Shown here: one piece after another, positions 26,158 to 36,074 of the stretch
Position numbering within the stretch: position 1 is the first letter of the stretch
Layout of the letters: the number at the start of each line of letters is the position of its first letter
Source of the DNA: Nostoc sp. UHCC 0302
GTDB lineage: Bacteria; Cyanobacteriota; Cyanobacteriia; Cyanobacteriales; Nostocaceae
Assembly: GCF_038096175.1 (NCBI RefSeq)
Contig: NZ_CP151099.1
Span: 8,100,001 to 8,164,000, forward strand
Length of the DNA: 64,000 bases
Direction: 5' to 3'
Translations under genes and position numbers: made by a program
The notes under the pieces: generated by a model
Databases searched by the model: none
What the model was told of the DNA's origin: nothing
What the model saw: only the letters and a program-made list of their open reading frames with translations

Positions 26158-26228
26158 TTAACTTACTTTTAACTTTTATATGACTGCCACAATAATTTAA
26201 CTACCTTAGTATAACATATGCACTCAAA

Positions 26229-26492
26229 TTAGCGCGACGAGCCTGCATCTGCAATGGTTTTAGCTTTATTAATTTTAAGGCTATAACCCATCCATTCAGT
26301 CCCTCTTAATGCATGAATAGCTGCTACCTCTTCGGTATCTGTTTCCATTTCTACAACTGCAAATCCCCTCTTTTCACCTGTTTTCTGGTTGGTTGACACT
26401 AGAATTCTTTTAATAGATCCATACTTTAAAAAGACTTGTCTGATGTCCTCATCTTCAATTTCATGAGATAAATTACCAATATAAACTGACAT
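26229..26492 (-). CDS. Single-RRM RNA-binding protein (Rbp family), second copy
   Basis: 87 residues from ATG 26492 (MSVYIGNLSHEIE), preferred over a start 18 codons upstream because GGGAG lies 7 bp before it and the protein then aligns with the RRM gene at 25180. RNP2 VYIGNL (3-8); RNP1 RGFAVVEM (42-49) has Ala-Val in place of the aromatic position, so one RNA-stacking residue is lost. It lacks the glycine-rich tail. CTCC about 13 bases before GGGAG may pair with the ribosome site. Confidence 0.88.
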   Translation of the reverse strand: MSVYIGNLSHEIEDEDIRQVFLKYGSIKRILVSTNQKTGEKRGFAVVEMETDTEEVAAIHALRGTEWMGYSLKINKAKTIADAGSSR

Positions 26493-27649
26493 AGAATATC
26501 TCCCAGTAATACATTTCGGAGTTATAAGTTTAACTAAAAACAACAAAAACTTGTCTTTGAATCTACAATTATTTCTTCCACTAGAGGCTTAAAATTTCTA
26601 GGTTCTTAATTTCTAAAGCTTTTAAGCATTTAGTTATAGAATTTATGACTAATGAGTGTGGTTCTATTTCTGAAGCTACAAAACGAGCAAAGTTAATTAG
26701 CCGAGACACTTTTAGGTTTTTGTAAATTTATTTATACCTTCCGAAGTGTAAAACTCTTTCCACCAAAATCCCAGAATAAAATAGAGTGTAGAGATTTAGA
26801 TCCGGGAAAGTGTCACGGGCTTATTCACATAGCCGAAAATATCTCTCGTTGCTTTAAACATAACACTTAAATATGCAATTAGATTTGTTAACGTCTAGAG
26901 GCCGTTATAACCATAAGTACATATCTTTGGAAGCATTGCTGTTAACTGCTTTTGGCTTCTGGTTCAACCTAAAAAAGTTAATTAGTCTCTAGAAGCAGCT
27001 TCACCCATAAGATAGAAGCGTAATACAACTTCAACGCAGCATCAGTTCTTCAAGTCGTACTACAAGTACTACAAAAAAATTATTCTTTATATTTATTTAT
27101 ATTTTTTCCTGATCAGTAACACCGATTTACTTGCAATTTGAAGATGATTTTACTAGTTGAATTCGATTATTTTCGAATTAATTTACGTATATACTGACTT
27201 TATTGGAGTTTAAGTGCGTCATTCTTTCAGCAAAGCAAACAAAAGCTTGCTGGATTTTATATTAAAAATTACCAGTGAGAAACTTGAGGTTGCTGAGGGC
27301 ATTGTCTCTCCGACAGGAGAAAATACCCAAAGAGCTTGCTGCGAGTTAAGACACGAAAGAATATGAGTTTCAGAGAATTCTTGCGTAAGCCGTGTTGTAC
27401 TATCCCCGTATAGGGGAGCCGGAAGCAAGTAGACTTATACAGCGTATTTCAAGGAAAGTGAACTATACAGACTACTAAAAGCTATGCATGAAGACCGTTT
27501 TACTTTAGAATTCTGAATTCCTGACTCACCTCGGCTACTTCGGCTACGCTCAGCACAAGTGCGCTCGGCGGCCACCTGAATTCTACTGTATATTCTGGCT
27601 TCCGACTCTTGACTCTACTGATAACGAGTTAAGCAAATTTGGGGAGATT
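26493..27649. other. Long intergenic region upstream of the second RRM gene
   Basis: No convincing gene. A 14-bp motif, GTGTAGAGATTTAG, at 26786-26799 is identical to 25503-25516 in the leader of the other RRM gene, so 26493-26820 may be a long regulated leader. 27529-27582 contains a GC-rich dispersed repeat (CGGCTACGCTCAGCAC). A 70-codon minus-strand ORF at 27219-27428 is not supported. Confidence 0.45.
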
Positions 27650-28393
27650 TCACTCAACCACTGATGTGGAAGCTCCCTCAGTTGTTGGAGGTAGACTCGG
27701 TAACTCTAGACAGTATCCTGCACCATAAACTGTCTTGATATAGCGGGGATGTCGGGGATCTGGTTCGAGCTTAGTTCTCAAATGACGAATATGCACTCGA
27801 ATCGTTTCGATGTCATCATCTGGATCGTAGCCCCAAACTTCCCGCAAAATTTCGCTAGGGGAAACTGTCTGTCCGTGGCGTTGCAGCAAGCAGTGAAGTA
27901 GCTCAAACTCTAAGTGAGTCAGTTTTACAGTTTCACCAAACCATATCGCCTCAAATCTTTCTGGAACGAGGGTAAGCGACCCATAGTTTAGAATTTCACT
28001 GTGCTTTGCCGCTTGAGGAATCCGGTCAGTACGCCGCAATAATGCTCGTACCCGCGCTAGCATTTCTTCAACTTCAAAAGGTTTGGTAAGGTAATCATCT
28101 GCTCCAGCATTGAAGCCTTCCACCTTATCTTGAGTTTGGCTTAAAGCCGTCAACATCAATACGGGAATCTCAGCGGTACGGTCATCCCGACGTAAGCGTT
28201 GACAAACTGTAAAACCATCTACCCTCGGCAACATCAGATCGAGCATAATCAGGTCTGGTTGTAGCTGGAGAGCCAGTGCCTGGCCTTTGATGCCGTCCTC
28301 AGCTTGACTAACATCGTAACCAGCCATTTCTAAGTTGACAGCAACGAGTTCTGAAATCGCTGGGTCATCGTCTATGACAAGAATCCTCGGCAT
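27650..28393 (-). CDS. rpaA: Response regulator RpaA
   Basis: 247 residues, OmpR/PhoB class. Receiver domain with VIDDDP (6-11), phosphoacceptor D52 in [12 protein letters not shown] and K104 in YLTKPF, then a winged-helix DNA-binding domain ([61 protein letters not shown]). The N-terminus [28 protein letters not shown] and the [10 protein letters not shown] segment are those of RpaA, the circadian output regulator (partner kinase SasA), not RpaB. It is monocistronic. The last about 14 residues ([11 protein letters not shown]) are variable. Confidence 0.93.
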   Translation of the reverse strand: MPRILVIDDDPAISELVAVNLEMAGYDVSQAEDGIKGQALALQLQPDLIMLDLMLPRVDGFTVCQRLRRDDRTAEIPVLMLTALSQTQDKVEGFNAGADDYLTKPFEVEEMLARVRALLRRTDRIPQAAKHSEILNYGSLTLVPERFEAIWFGETVKLTHLEFELLHCLLQRHGQTVSPSEILREVWGYDPDDDIETIRVHIRHLRTKLEPDPRHPRYIKTVYGAGYCLELPSLPPTTEGASTSVVE

Positions 28394-28547
28394 TCTTAAA
28401 AAATTACTACTACTTATTAAGGATAATTAAGAACCTTTGGTAGATACAAAGATTTCTGCACAGATTATAAAAAAGGTTTTAAATCTAACATAAATCTTAA
28501 GATGAAAGAAATGTGAAATCAAGACTAAATTACAGGAAAATCCAGCT

Positions 28548-29654
28548 ATGTTGTGTCATTCTGCCTACAATCCGCCCAGGTTTTTGCAAAATGGTGTGGC
28601 AATGACAGTCTATACCGCTTTCTGGGGAAGAAAATACTTTGAAAGTAATATTCTATATCCAGAGCCGCCATACCATAAAACAGTTTTTATAGGTGGGCAA
28701 AATGTGCCAATTTCTAGTTGGGTTGCCATACCTAAAAACGCTCACAGTACGATTGTGGGTACTTATGGCATTACAGGTGATCTGGAAACAGAATGGTTTT
28801 TGAGGCTGCTGGGACGTAAAGCATACGCTCAAGGATACGCTGTAGTTTTATTTGATTGGCGAGCGCACGGCAAAACTGCTGACTTGTCGCCCACTTTAAC
28901 TTCTGATGGTTTATACGAAGGTGAAGATTTTGTTCACATTGCTGCTGCTGCGGCACAAATGGGATGTCCAAAGAAATTTTGGTTTACAGGGTTTTCTTTA
29001 GGAGGGCAATTAGCATTATGGGGGCTGAAAATTGCTACGGCTCTCATTGACGATAATGAGTATTTAGGGCTAAAAAGTAGCGATATTGTGGGTGGCGCGG
29101 TGATTTGTCCGAGTTTAGATTCGGTGCGATCGCTTTCTTATTTAAGCAAAAGACCTTTTGGTAAACAGTTGGAAGCTGCGATCGTCCGAAATTTGAAAAA
29201 ACTGGCATGGCGAATCCATGATGCCCATCCTGGAGCCATAGACCCAGCGGTAATTGAACGGACTAACAGCATTTGGGATTTTGACAACGAACTAGTAATT
29301 AACCGACTAGGTTTTGCTTCTGTGCAAGCATATTACGAGGCTAGTAGTGCTTTACAATTATTGCCTCAGCTATCAAAACCAACTTTGATTATTTATGCTG
29401 CCGATGATCCACTTTTTCATCCGGCAATTATACCTGAATTGCAAGATGCCTGTGCTAGCAATCCTCAAATAGATTTGTTACTCACGCGTTACGGTGGTCA
29501 TGTCGGCTATTTGAGTAGTAAAGAGTGTCAACGTCAAGCACAAGATCCAGACCCTTGGTGGGCATGGAATCGGGTTCTACAATGGCTAGAAGAAAATATA
29601 CAGCAGAATAAAGGTGTCAGTAGCCAGAATTCAGAAGTAAACAAGGCTTTGTAA
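28548..29654 (+). CDS. Alpha/beta hydrolase (YheT-like)
   Basis: 368 residues. Nucleophile elbow GFSLGGQ (about 147-153), preceded by VVLFDWRAHGKTADL and followed by a late Asp (YAADDPLFHP) and His (RYGGHVGYLS), so the catalytic triad is complete. The combination of FTGFSLGGQLALWG and GGHVGYL fits the YheT/EMB8 group of esterases, whose natural substrates are mostly unknown. AGGA about 12 bp before the ATG supports the start. It is divergent from rpaA, with 154 bp between starts. No signal peptide. Confidence 0.85.
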   Translation: MLCHSAYNPPRFLQNGVAMTVYTAFWGRKYFESNILYPEPPYHKTVFIGGQNVPISSWVAIPKNAHSTIVGTYGITGDLETEWFLRLLGRKAYAQGYAVVLFDWRAHGKTADLSPTLTSDGLYEGEDFVHIAAAAAQMGCPKKFWFTGFSLGGQLALWGLKIATALIDDNEYLGLKSSDIVGGAVICPSLDSVRSLSYLSKRPFGKQLEAAIVRNLKKLAWRIHDAHPGAIDPAVIERTNSIWDFDNELVINRLGFASVQAYYEASSALQLLPQLSKPTLIIYAADDPLFHPAIIPELQDACASNPQIDLLLTRYGGHVGYLSSKECQRQAQDPDPWWAWNRVLQWLEENIQQNKGVSSQNSEVNKAL

Positions 29655-29944
29655 CTGGTTTTAAGACAAAATTGGCAAACAGTTTTTAACAAACTAGCTT
29701 TTTGGAGCGTATCTTAACTAGGAATTACGAATTAGTACAAGACCTAATTGATATACTTTACTCAATTTAAATCAGCTGTAAAAGTGGATATAACAAACAA
29801 ATTATTCTGTAAATTTAAATAAAAATTAGTACTATTTGTGTTTAGATAGTGAAGATATATGCTATTTCCATATTAAATATTTATTTTAAAAACTAAACTA
29901 AGATTAAACGAATTATTACCTGTACTAATAATACAAATACCCTG

Positions 29945-29973
29945 GTAGGGACACGGCATTGCCGTGTCCCTAC
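29945..29973. repeat. GTAG...CTAC perfect hairpin
   Basis: GTAGGGACACGGC-ATT-GCCGTGTCCCTAC: 13-bp perfect stem and 3-base loop. It has the same design as 57893-57921 with compensating stem changes. The rest of 29655-30005 is AT-rich and holds no gene. Confidence 0.85.
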
Positions 29974-30005
29974 GAGAAATCTATATGTATCAGGATTTTT
30001 GTGAA

Positions 30006-30214
30006 TTGGTATTAGCCCAAATTCTGGTACACAAGTTAATGGCTCAAATCCCTACGATCCACTGTGCAAAGGTGTTACAACTACCCTAGTTTTGGGAGCA
30101 AATAATCAGCTAATTAAACACTACGTCTCACTCAGTGGAACCTATCGAAGTGAATCAGTAGCTTGGTATATTTGCAAAAGTGATATTCATTATTCAATCA
30201 ATGACTGCACCTAA
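30006..30214 (+). pseudogene. Possible coding remnant overlapping the hetI start
   Basis: An open frame without ATG, GTG or TTG near its beginning reads GISPNSGTQVNGSNPYDPLC and on through a protein-like stretch (TTLVLGANNQLIKHYVSLSG) to a stop at 30212. The composition looks like the end of a secreted or surface protein, but I recognise no family and it overlaps the hetI ribosome site. Confidence 0.25.
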
Positions 30215-30920
30215 TCATCTTTGGCTGCCTGCACCGACAGATTTTACTTTGCTGCCGGATGATGTCCATGTTTGGCGAATAGACCTTGACCAACCAGAAC
30301 AACAGCTGCAATCTTTTGCAGAAACTCTCTCTAATGACGAACTAGCTAGAGCTAAGCGGTTTTATTTTGAGGAACATCGGCAGCGTTTCATTGCCGGTCG
30401 CGGTAGCTTGCGAGCAATATTAGGCCGCTACTTGGGTATCGAGCCAATACAAGTGCAGTTTGCTTATGAAGCCCGTGGTAAACCATTACTAGCAGATACA
30501 TTTGCCAGCAGTGGGCTGTCGTTTAATTTATCTCACTCCCAAGGGTTAGGTTTAGTTGCAGTGAATTGCACTCGCAAAATTGGTGTAGATTTAGAGTGCA
30601 TTCGCCGAGTTTCTGACATAGAAGCCCTTGCTAAACGGTTCTTTTTAACCAGAGAATATGAGGTGTTGCGATCGCTCTCTCCTGACCAACAGCAAGAAAC
30701 TTTCTTCCGCTACTGGACTTGCAAGGAAGCTTATTTAAAAGCAACTGGAGATGGACTATTTCGGCTAGAGGAAATTGAGGTGTTGCTGTCTCCTACAGAA
30801 CCAGCTAGGTTACAGACATCTGAAGATTGGGAACTTGTTGAACTAGTTCCTGGTAAAGATTTTGTGGCAGCGGTGGCTGTTGCCGGTTTGGGCTGGGATT
30901 TGAAATGCTGGCAGTATTAA
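30201..30920 (+). CDS. hetI: 4'-phosphopantetheinyl transferase HetI
   Basis: 239 residues from ATG 30201 (a GTG 21 bases upstream is less likely). Sfp-type enzyme that moves phosphopantetheine from CoA to the conserved serine of carrier proteins. Motifs: NLSHSQGL (109-116), GVDLECIR with Mg-binding D130 and E132, and FRYWTCKEAYLKATGDG (169-185) with E176 and K180. In this location it should activate the carrier domains of HglE and HglB; it is probably also the general Sfp enzyme of the cell. It converges with the SDR gene in the hetN position, as in Anabaena. Confidence 0.93.
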   Translation: MTAPNHLWLPAPTDFTLLPDDVHVWRIDLDQPEQQLQSFAETLSNDELARAKRFYFEEHRQRFIAGRGSLRAILGRYLGIEPIQVQFAYEARGKPLLADTFASSGLSFNLSHSQGLGLVAVNCTRKIGVDLECIRRVSDIEALAKRFFLTREYEVLRSLSPDQQQETFFRYWTCKEAYLKATGDGLFRLEEIEVLLSPTEPARLQTSEDWELVELVPGKDFVAAVAVAGLGWDLKCWQY

Positions 30921-31126
30921 TGGGCATGGGGCTTGGAAATATTTTTACATAACGATAGTACTTATCCCAAAGTTGGTGTTAAACCTTAACAGTATCTTTT
31001 GGGTAAATGGGTATGCAAAAACAAAGCCAATCATATTAAAGAATGTAAATTACTTATTTTTTACCAATGCCCAATACTTCGGCTTAGCTCAGTACAAGTG
31101 CCTAATGCCCCATGCCCAAACCAAAT

Positions 31127-31930
31127 TTATTTATCTTCCTGCATATTTCTCACAATTTTTGTCACCAATTTCCTTGGTGTAAATCTGACACTTTTTGCCA
31201 GTATTTTATTGAGCAACCCTGGAATAACAATTGTTTTGCCCCGCATTAAAGCACGATAACCAATCTCGGCTACTGTTTCGGCATCCATCATCTTCTTACC
31301 TTTAAGCAATTTAGAATCTGCCATCCCTGTTTTTTCATGGAAAGCAGAAACTGTTGAGCCTGGGCAAAGAACAGTGACGGTGACACCTGTACCTTCTAAT
31401 TCATTAGCGATCGCTTCTGAAAATGATAAAACATAAGCTTTGGTAGCGAAATAAACTGCCATCAAAGGGCCTGGTTGAAAGGCCGCAGCTGAGGCAACGT
31501 TTAATATTTTTCCCTCGCCTTGCTTTACCATGTCCTTGAGGAATAGCTTAGTTAAATGGGTGAGACACACCAAATTAACCTGTAGCATTTCCAATTCAGT
31601 ATTTAGGTCTGTTTCGTTAAATAATCCATAAGTACCAAATCCAGCATTATTTACTAATACATGAATTTTGATATTTGCTTGTTGCAACTCTAGGAAAATT
31701 TCATCGGGAGATGTTGCTATAGATAAATCTTTGATAATAGTTTTGACAGAAATTCCAAACTCTTGTTCAAATTTACTCGAAATTTCTGTGAGTTTGATTC
31801 CGATTTTATCTACTAATACAAGATTATAATCATTATCAGCAAAAATCCGCGCTAATTGATAGCCAATGCCACTGGCTGCCCCAGTGATTAGAGCAGTTTT
31901 TTTGCAGTGACTTTCGGGTGTTGTGTTCAT
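31127..31930 (-). CDS. Classical SDR in the hetN position, lacking the RGSGR motif
   Basis: 267 residues. Cofactor motif GAASGIG (17-23), NNAG (94-97), catalytic S147, Y160 and K164. It lies between hetI and hglB, where hetN sits in Anabaena. HetN, a ketoacyl reductase-like SDR, inhibits heterocyst differentiation through an ERGSGR segment just before its catalytic serine strand; the aligned segment here is KQGEGK (136-141) and no RGSGR occurs anywhere in the protein. It may therefore be an unrelated SDR, or a HetN homologue with only a reductase role. I give no gene symbol. Confidence 0.85.
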   Translation of the reverse strand: MNTTPESHCKKTALITGAASGIGYQLARIFADNDYNLVLVDKIGIKLTEISSKFEQEFGISVKTIIKDLSIATSPDEIFLELQQANIKIHVLVNNAGFGTYGLFNETDLNTELEMLQVNLVCLTHLTKLFLKDMVKQGEGKILNVASAAAFQPGPLMAVYFATKAYVLSFSEAIANELEGTGVTVTVLCPGSTVSAFHEKTGMADSKLLKGKKMMDAETVAEIGYRALMRGKTIVIPGLLNKILAKSVRFTPRKLVTKIVRNMQEDK

Positions 31931-32748
31931 ATCATAAAGTTTGTGAATTCAATTTGATCAAGCTGTTTCGCATTTACAGTAGTTTCTATTTGCCTACACA
32001 AAACTAACTGTAATGGCTGAACCTAAGAAAAATCTCTTGAATCGTTACCCTTTCAAATGCCTGTGTAATGCGTTAGTAAAGAGTTTGATAGATGTAGTAG
32101 TGCAAACTAAAACTTAGAATTTACGCATTATAAAAGTTAGCGTTAGAAATTTATGTTTTTTTAGACTGCAACTAACCACCATGTAGAGGTAGCTAATTAC
32201 TCCTAAAAGGGTGAAGAAATCAAATTTTAACGTCTAACTATTACCATTGTATACTCGATTATTTAAGTCAAGGTCTAAGTTCAAAAAATTTATTTTTGTG
32301 AGCATGGTAAAACAGTGAAACTAGATTGCCACTGGAGCTTTAGAGCTTTTTGAAGGATATTGAGTACTGACATCTAATCTAAAAAAATAAAGAAAACTTT
32401 AATATATTTGTATTAACCATACCTTAAATTAAAACTATGCAACTTTCAGCCGTTTCTACTCTATTACAATATTTAAGTTTTTCTTTTTTCTACCTCAGTA
32501 TTCAGCACTTGTACCTAAACAATATAGTTTAGTAGGGTGTGTTTTCGCAAAGCACAACGCACCGCAATAAATATCAAAAGGGTGCGTTAGCCTTCGGCAT
32601 AACACACCCTAATAAATAATTCCTAATTTCCAAATACATCTACTTTTAAAAGTAGGTGTCAAAAAATCAGTTTCTCCGGCTAATCACACAAAATTGTTGC
32701 TATTTTAAACCTTAAAAACTAAATTTTTAACATCAGTAAATTGGTATT
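31931..32748. other. Intergenic region between the SDR gene and hglB
   Basis: AT-rich, with no gene seen. It contains the 79-bp palindromic repeat at 32533-32611. The SDR promoter should lie here, so that gene is probably not simply cotranscribed with hglB. Confidence 0.5.
32533..32611. repeat. 79-bp palindromic repeat (MITE-like)
   Basis: Perfect 11-bp ends TAGGGTGTGTT and AACACACCCTA, plus inner complementary AACGCACC / GGGTGCGTT. This is a common cyanobacterial hairpin element. Confidence 0.8.
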
Positions 32749-34254
32749 TTAGGCAACAGTCAAAAAACCAGTTTGAATCAAATAGGAGGTATAAGTCATC
32801 AATAATTCAGAGTCAATGGTGGGGCAAACAATGGAACTACCTGCTAGTGCATGAAGCGTGTCTTGGCAGCTAATGTGGGGTCTGTGGGCTTGTAGATACA
32901 AATCAGGAATAGTGAGTTGTTTATCAGACCAGCGTTCTAGTAAGAAAGGTCGCAGAGTGTATAAAGGATTCTCTACAGAAGACACATTATTGATTAACTC
33001 TGTTTGCCACTGGTCATAAGGAACCATCTCAACTGGATAGCCAAAAGAGCGTATCCAATCAACTAAGTCACGCAAAGAAATGGGTTGCGGATGTTGCAAA
33101 TGGAAAGCTTTGCCTATCGATTCTTTCTGCCTTGATAGATAGACAACGGCTTTACTAACATAATCTACAGGAGACATATCTAACATATATTCTACATCGG
33201 GAAAACTTCCCATCTGTAGACACCCCTTGGTCATCAAATTGATAAAGTCATGGGTATTACAGATACCTGTTTGGCTATCTCCTGAGATTAATGGTGGTCT
33301 ATAGATAGTCACAGGAAGACCGCGCTTACTAGCAATTTTGACTAACTTTTCAGCAACCCATTTAGTTTGAGAGTAACCAAGATAAATGCCTTCCCAATGA
33401 TTAAATTCATCCTGTTCTGTTACTACCTTACCAGCATAAACAGGCGATTCAAAAATAGCAACGCTAGAAACGTAATGCACAGGTTTAACTGTATTTAGAC
33501 AAGCCAATCTTAGAACTTCTTGAGTTCCTAAAACATTGGCTGACTTCAATGCTGAATAGGGATAAACATAATTCAGCAAAGCACCACTATGATAAATAGT
33601 ATCAATAGTGGTAGATAATGTTTGAAATTGTTCAGAACCAAGACCTAAAAGTGGCTGAGATAAATCGCCGACAACAGGAATAATTCTAGAATTAAATTGC
33701 TCTTGCCAAATTGCGTACTGTTCTAGATTCTTTTTAAGTTTACTCTTGCCTTCTTCTGCATTAGCAGCACGCACTAAGCAATATATATCTGCATCCGTTG
33801 CCTGTAGTAACTCTCGGATGACAAAAGCCCCTAAAAAGCCTGTTCCTCCAGTTAAAAAGATTTTCTTAGGGTCAGTTACAGAAACGTTAGAGACAGCACT
33901 AGGACGAATGCTAGGATCAAGAACAGCTTCGGCACTTAAATCTACAATAGAAGGAGCAGCGTTGACACTAGAAGAAGTGTCTTGAACCTCTGATTTTTCT
34001 TGTAATTCTTCGGCTAAACGCTGTGACAGAGACTGGATATTTGGGTAATGCCAGAGCAAAAGAGGGGATGGTTGAAATCCCAGCAGCTTCTCTAATTTAC
34101 TCACCAAAGTCATTGCTTGTGCTGAATCCAAGCCATAGCTTTCTAAATGCTCTGTGATATCTATCTCATCAGTTTCTACTCCTAGCAAATTAGCTAGGTT
34201 AGAAACCAGAAACACTTGAATATCTTTGGCGTTTAAAGACTGTTTTATACTCAT
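32749..34254 (-). CDS. hglB: HglB (HetM): acyl carrier domain plus thioester reductase
   Basis: 501 residues. An acyl carrier domain occupies about 10-85, with the phosphopantetheine serine in YGLDSAQA (S44). A thioester reductase of the extended-SDR type follows: [19 protein letters not shown] (131-149, NADPH site), [10 protein letters not shown] and [11 protein letters not shown] (Y294, K298). It would receive the finished polyhydroxy acyl chain and release it by reduction as the alcohol that becomes the heterocyst glycolipid aglycone. Two bases separate it from hglA, so translational coupling is likely. Confidence 0.93.
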   Translation of the reverse strand: MSIKQSLNAKDIQVFLVSNLANLLGVETDEIDITEHLESYGLDSAQAMTLVSKLEKLLGFQPSPLLLWHYPNIQSLSQRLAEELQEKSEVQDTSSSVNAAPSIVDLSAEAVLDPSIRPSAVSNVSVTDPKKIFLTGGTGFLGAFVIRELLQATDADIYCLVRAANAEEGKSKLKKNLEQYAIWQEQFNSRIIPVVGDLSQPLLGLGSEQFQTLSTTIDTIYHSGALLNYVYPYSALKSANVLGTQEVLRLACLNTVKPVHYVSSVAIFESPVYAGKVVTEQDEFNHWEGIYLGYSQTKWVAEKLVKIASKRGLPVTIYRPPLISGDSQTGICNTHDFINLMTKGCLQMGSFPDVEYMLDMSPVDYVSKAVVYLSRQKESIGKAFHLQHPQPISLRDLVDWIRSFGYPVEMVPYDQWQTELINNVSSVENPLYTLRPFLLERWSDKQLTIPDLYLQAHRPHISCQDTLHALAGSSIVCPTIDSELLMTYTSYLIQTGFLTVA

Positions 34255-34256
34255 TA

Positions 34257-35930
34257 TTACATCTCCAATACTGTAGAATGAAATGGTTGGTAATGACTGT
34301 AATAGTTAGGTATTTGCAGTCCTTGAATTTTCAAATTTTGGATGCGGTACAGAAAGACTGCACCAGTCATAATTTGGTCAGCAACATCAACTACATGACG
34401 ATTATTTGGTTCAGATAGATAGGAACCACGTACCCAGTCATTGAAGCTACCCATTGCCGGGCCACACCAGATTTGATAATCAACTTCTCGACCTTTTTCA
34501 CCAGAACTAGACCAACGGGAAGATAATCCTAAATACCAGCGGAAAATCAACGCCATTTTTAATTTAGGATTATTAACAGCCTTGCCTAGCTTTTCGGGAT
34601 TTTTTTGAGATAAATAAGTGGCAGTTCCTTCCCATACCTCGGCAATACTTTTACGAAAAACTTGTTTCTCTAGTTTTTCTCTTTCTGCCAACGGGATGTC
34701 TTCAATTGAGTCATAACTACGATATAACTCAAATAGTTTTTGCGCTCGCATGGGGAACATCGTACCCCGTTTGAGAACTTGAAGTTTTACCCCCATCTCA
34801 AACATATCTGCCGCTGGAGCCATCATCACATCGGCCATTTCTGCTTGAGCTAGTAACTTCTTAGTATGTTCACAAGCACCAGATTCAACGCAAGCCTGAT
34901 TAATTGAGCCAGTCATTACATAAGCAGCACCCATCATAAAAGCAGCTAAGGCTGATTGTGGTGTGGCTATTCCGCCTGCTACTCCGACTCTAATCGGTGT
35001 TTCGTATTGATATTTGGCTTGAATTTCATCCCGCAAACTAATAATAGAAGGTAACAGACAAACCAGGGGACGGTTATCTGTATGACCGCCAGAATCAGCT
35101 TCGACGGTAATATCATCAGCCATCGGCACTTGAGCGGCAATATTAGCTTGTAACTCAGTAATTAAGCCTTTTTCAACAAGTTCTTTGAGAATTCTCTCTG
35201 GTGCTGGTTGTAAAAATTTCGTAGCGACTTCTCGACGAGAAATTTTGGCAATGACTTTATTTTTGATTTCAATTTGATTGGCGTCATTTAAGCCAAGCCC
35301 AGCAACACGATAATAAACAATGTTCGGTGTTAAGTCGAGAAATGCTGAAGCTTCTACGGTTCTGACTTGATATTTCAAGTATAAATCTACAGCACGGCGC
35401 TCAATTGCTGGTTCACTGGGACTGTGAATTAAATTAAAAGCATAAGGGCCTTGCGGAAGGGCTTGTTGAATCCGGTTAATAGCGGCTTCCAAACGGTCTA
35501 GACTTAAACCACCAGCACCAAAGGAACTCAAAATTTGGGCTTTACCGAGTGCAATTACCATTTCTTCAGAAGCAATTCCACCAGCCATTGCACCGGTAAC
35601 ATAGGTATACTTCACTCCATGAGAGTAGAGAAAACTGGGGTCTCCTAGTTGTTGGATGCTAATTGGTGGCACAAATGTCAGCAGTTCTACTTCTGCTGCT
35701 GTGCTGTTATCAATTGAGGATAAATACCCTTCATTCGTGACGCCAATTCTGCCAGCGACTTTAACAATGTAGCAAGGTTTATCAATTACCATCAGTTTAT
35801 CTTTGATGGCTTTCTGTTCAAAAGATATAGATTCTAAAGCACCTTTCCAAATTTGGTTTTGGCTATGAGACCAAGCATAAAAACCAAGACCATTATCGTA
35901 TTTATTAAGTACCGTTTCTACGGTTGTCAC
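34257..35930 (-). CDS. hglA: HglA: PfaD-type FMN enoyl reductase
   Basis: 557 residues, PfaD family (TIM-barrel nitropropane dioxygenase-like enoyl reductase used by PUFA synthases). Seen: [74 protein letters not shown] (FMN phosphate site) and the PfaD-typical [20 protein letters not shown]. It starts at GTG with GAGGGA 8 bp upstream. It should saturate the growing chain on the HglE/HglC carrier. The hglA name follows gene order in Anabaena as I recall it (between hglC and hglB). Confidence 0.88.
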   Translation of the reverse strand: MTTVETVLNKYDNGLGFYAWSHSQNQIWKGALESISFEQKAIKDKLMVIDKPCYIVKVAGRIGVTNEGYLSSIDNSTAAEVELLTFVPPISIQQLGDPSFLYSHGVKYTYVTGAMAGGIASEEMVIALGKAQILSSFGAGGLSLDRLEAAINRIQQALPQGPYAFNLIHSPSEPAIERRAVDLYLKYQVRTVEASAFLDLTPNIVYYRVAGLGLNDANQIEIKNKVIAKISRREVATKFLQPAPERILKELVEKGLITELQANIAAQVPMADDITVEADSGGHTDNRPLVCLLPSIISLRDEIQAKYQYETPIRVGVAGGIATPQSALAAFMMGAAYVMTGSINQACVESGACEHTKKLLAQAEMADVMMAPAADMFEMGVKLQVLKRGTMFPMRAQKLFELYRSYDSIEDIPLAEREKLEKQVFRKSIAEVWEGTATYLSQKNPEKLGKAVNNPKLKMALIFRWYLGLSSRWSSSGEKGREVDYQIWCGPAMGSFNDWVRGSYLSEPNNRHVVDVADQIMTGAVFLYRIQNLKIQGLQIPNYYSHYQPFHSTVLEM

Positions 35931-36074
35931 GGCAGTTATCCCTCAATTAGTAATTCGTAGTTTGTAATTAAGACTCGTCAGCTTTTATCTGGTTTACCGA
36001 TTTGCATCTGTAGTCTTATTTTGAAGAATTGGTATGAGGATGTAGACTTTTACTTGAGTCTACATCCTTAATTA

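Noticed and set aside
27219-27428. 70-codon minus-strand ORF before the rpaA stop
   Set aside because: No ribosome site, no recognisable motif, and it lies in repeat-rich DNA.
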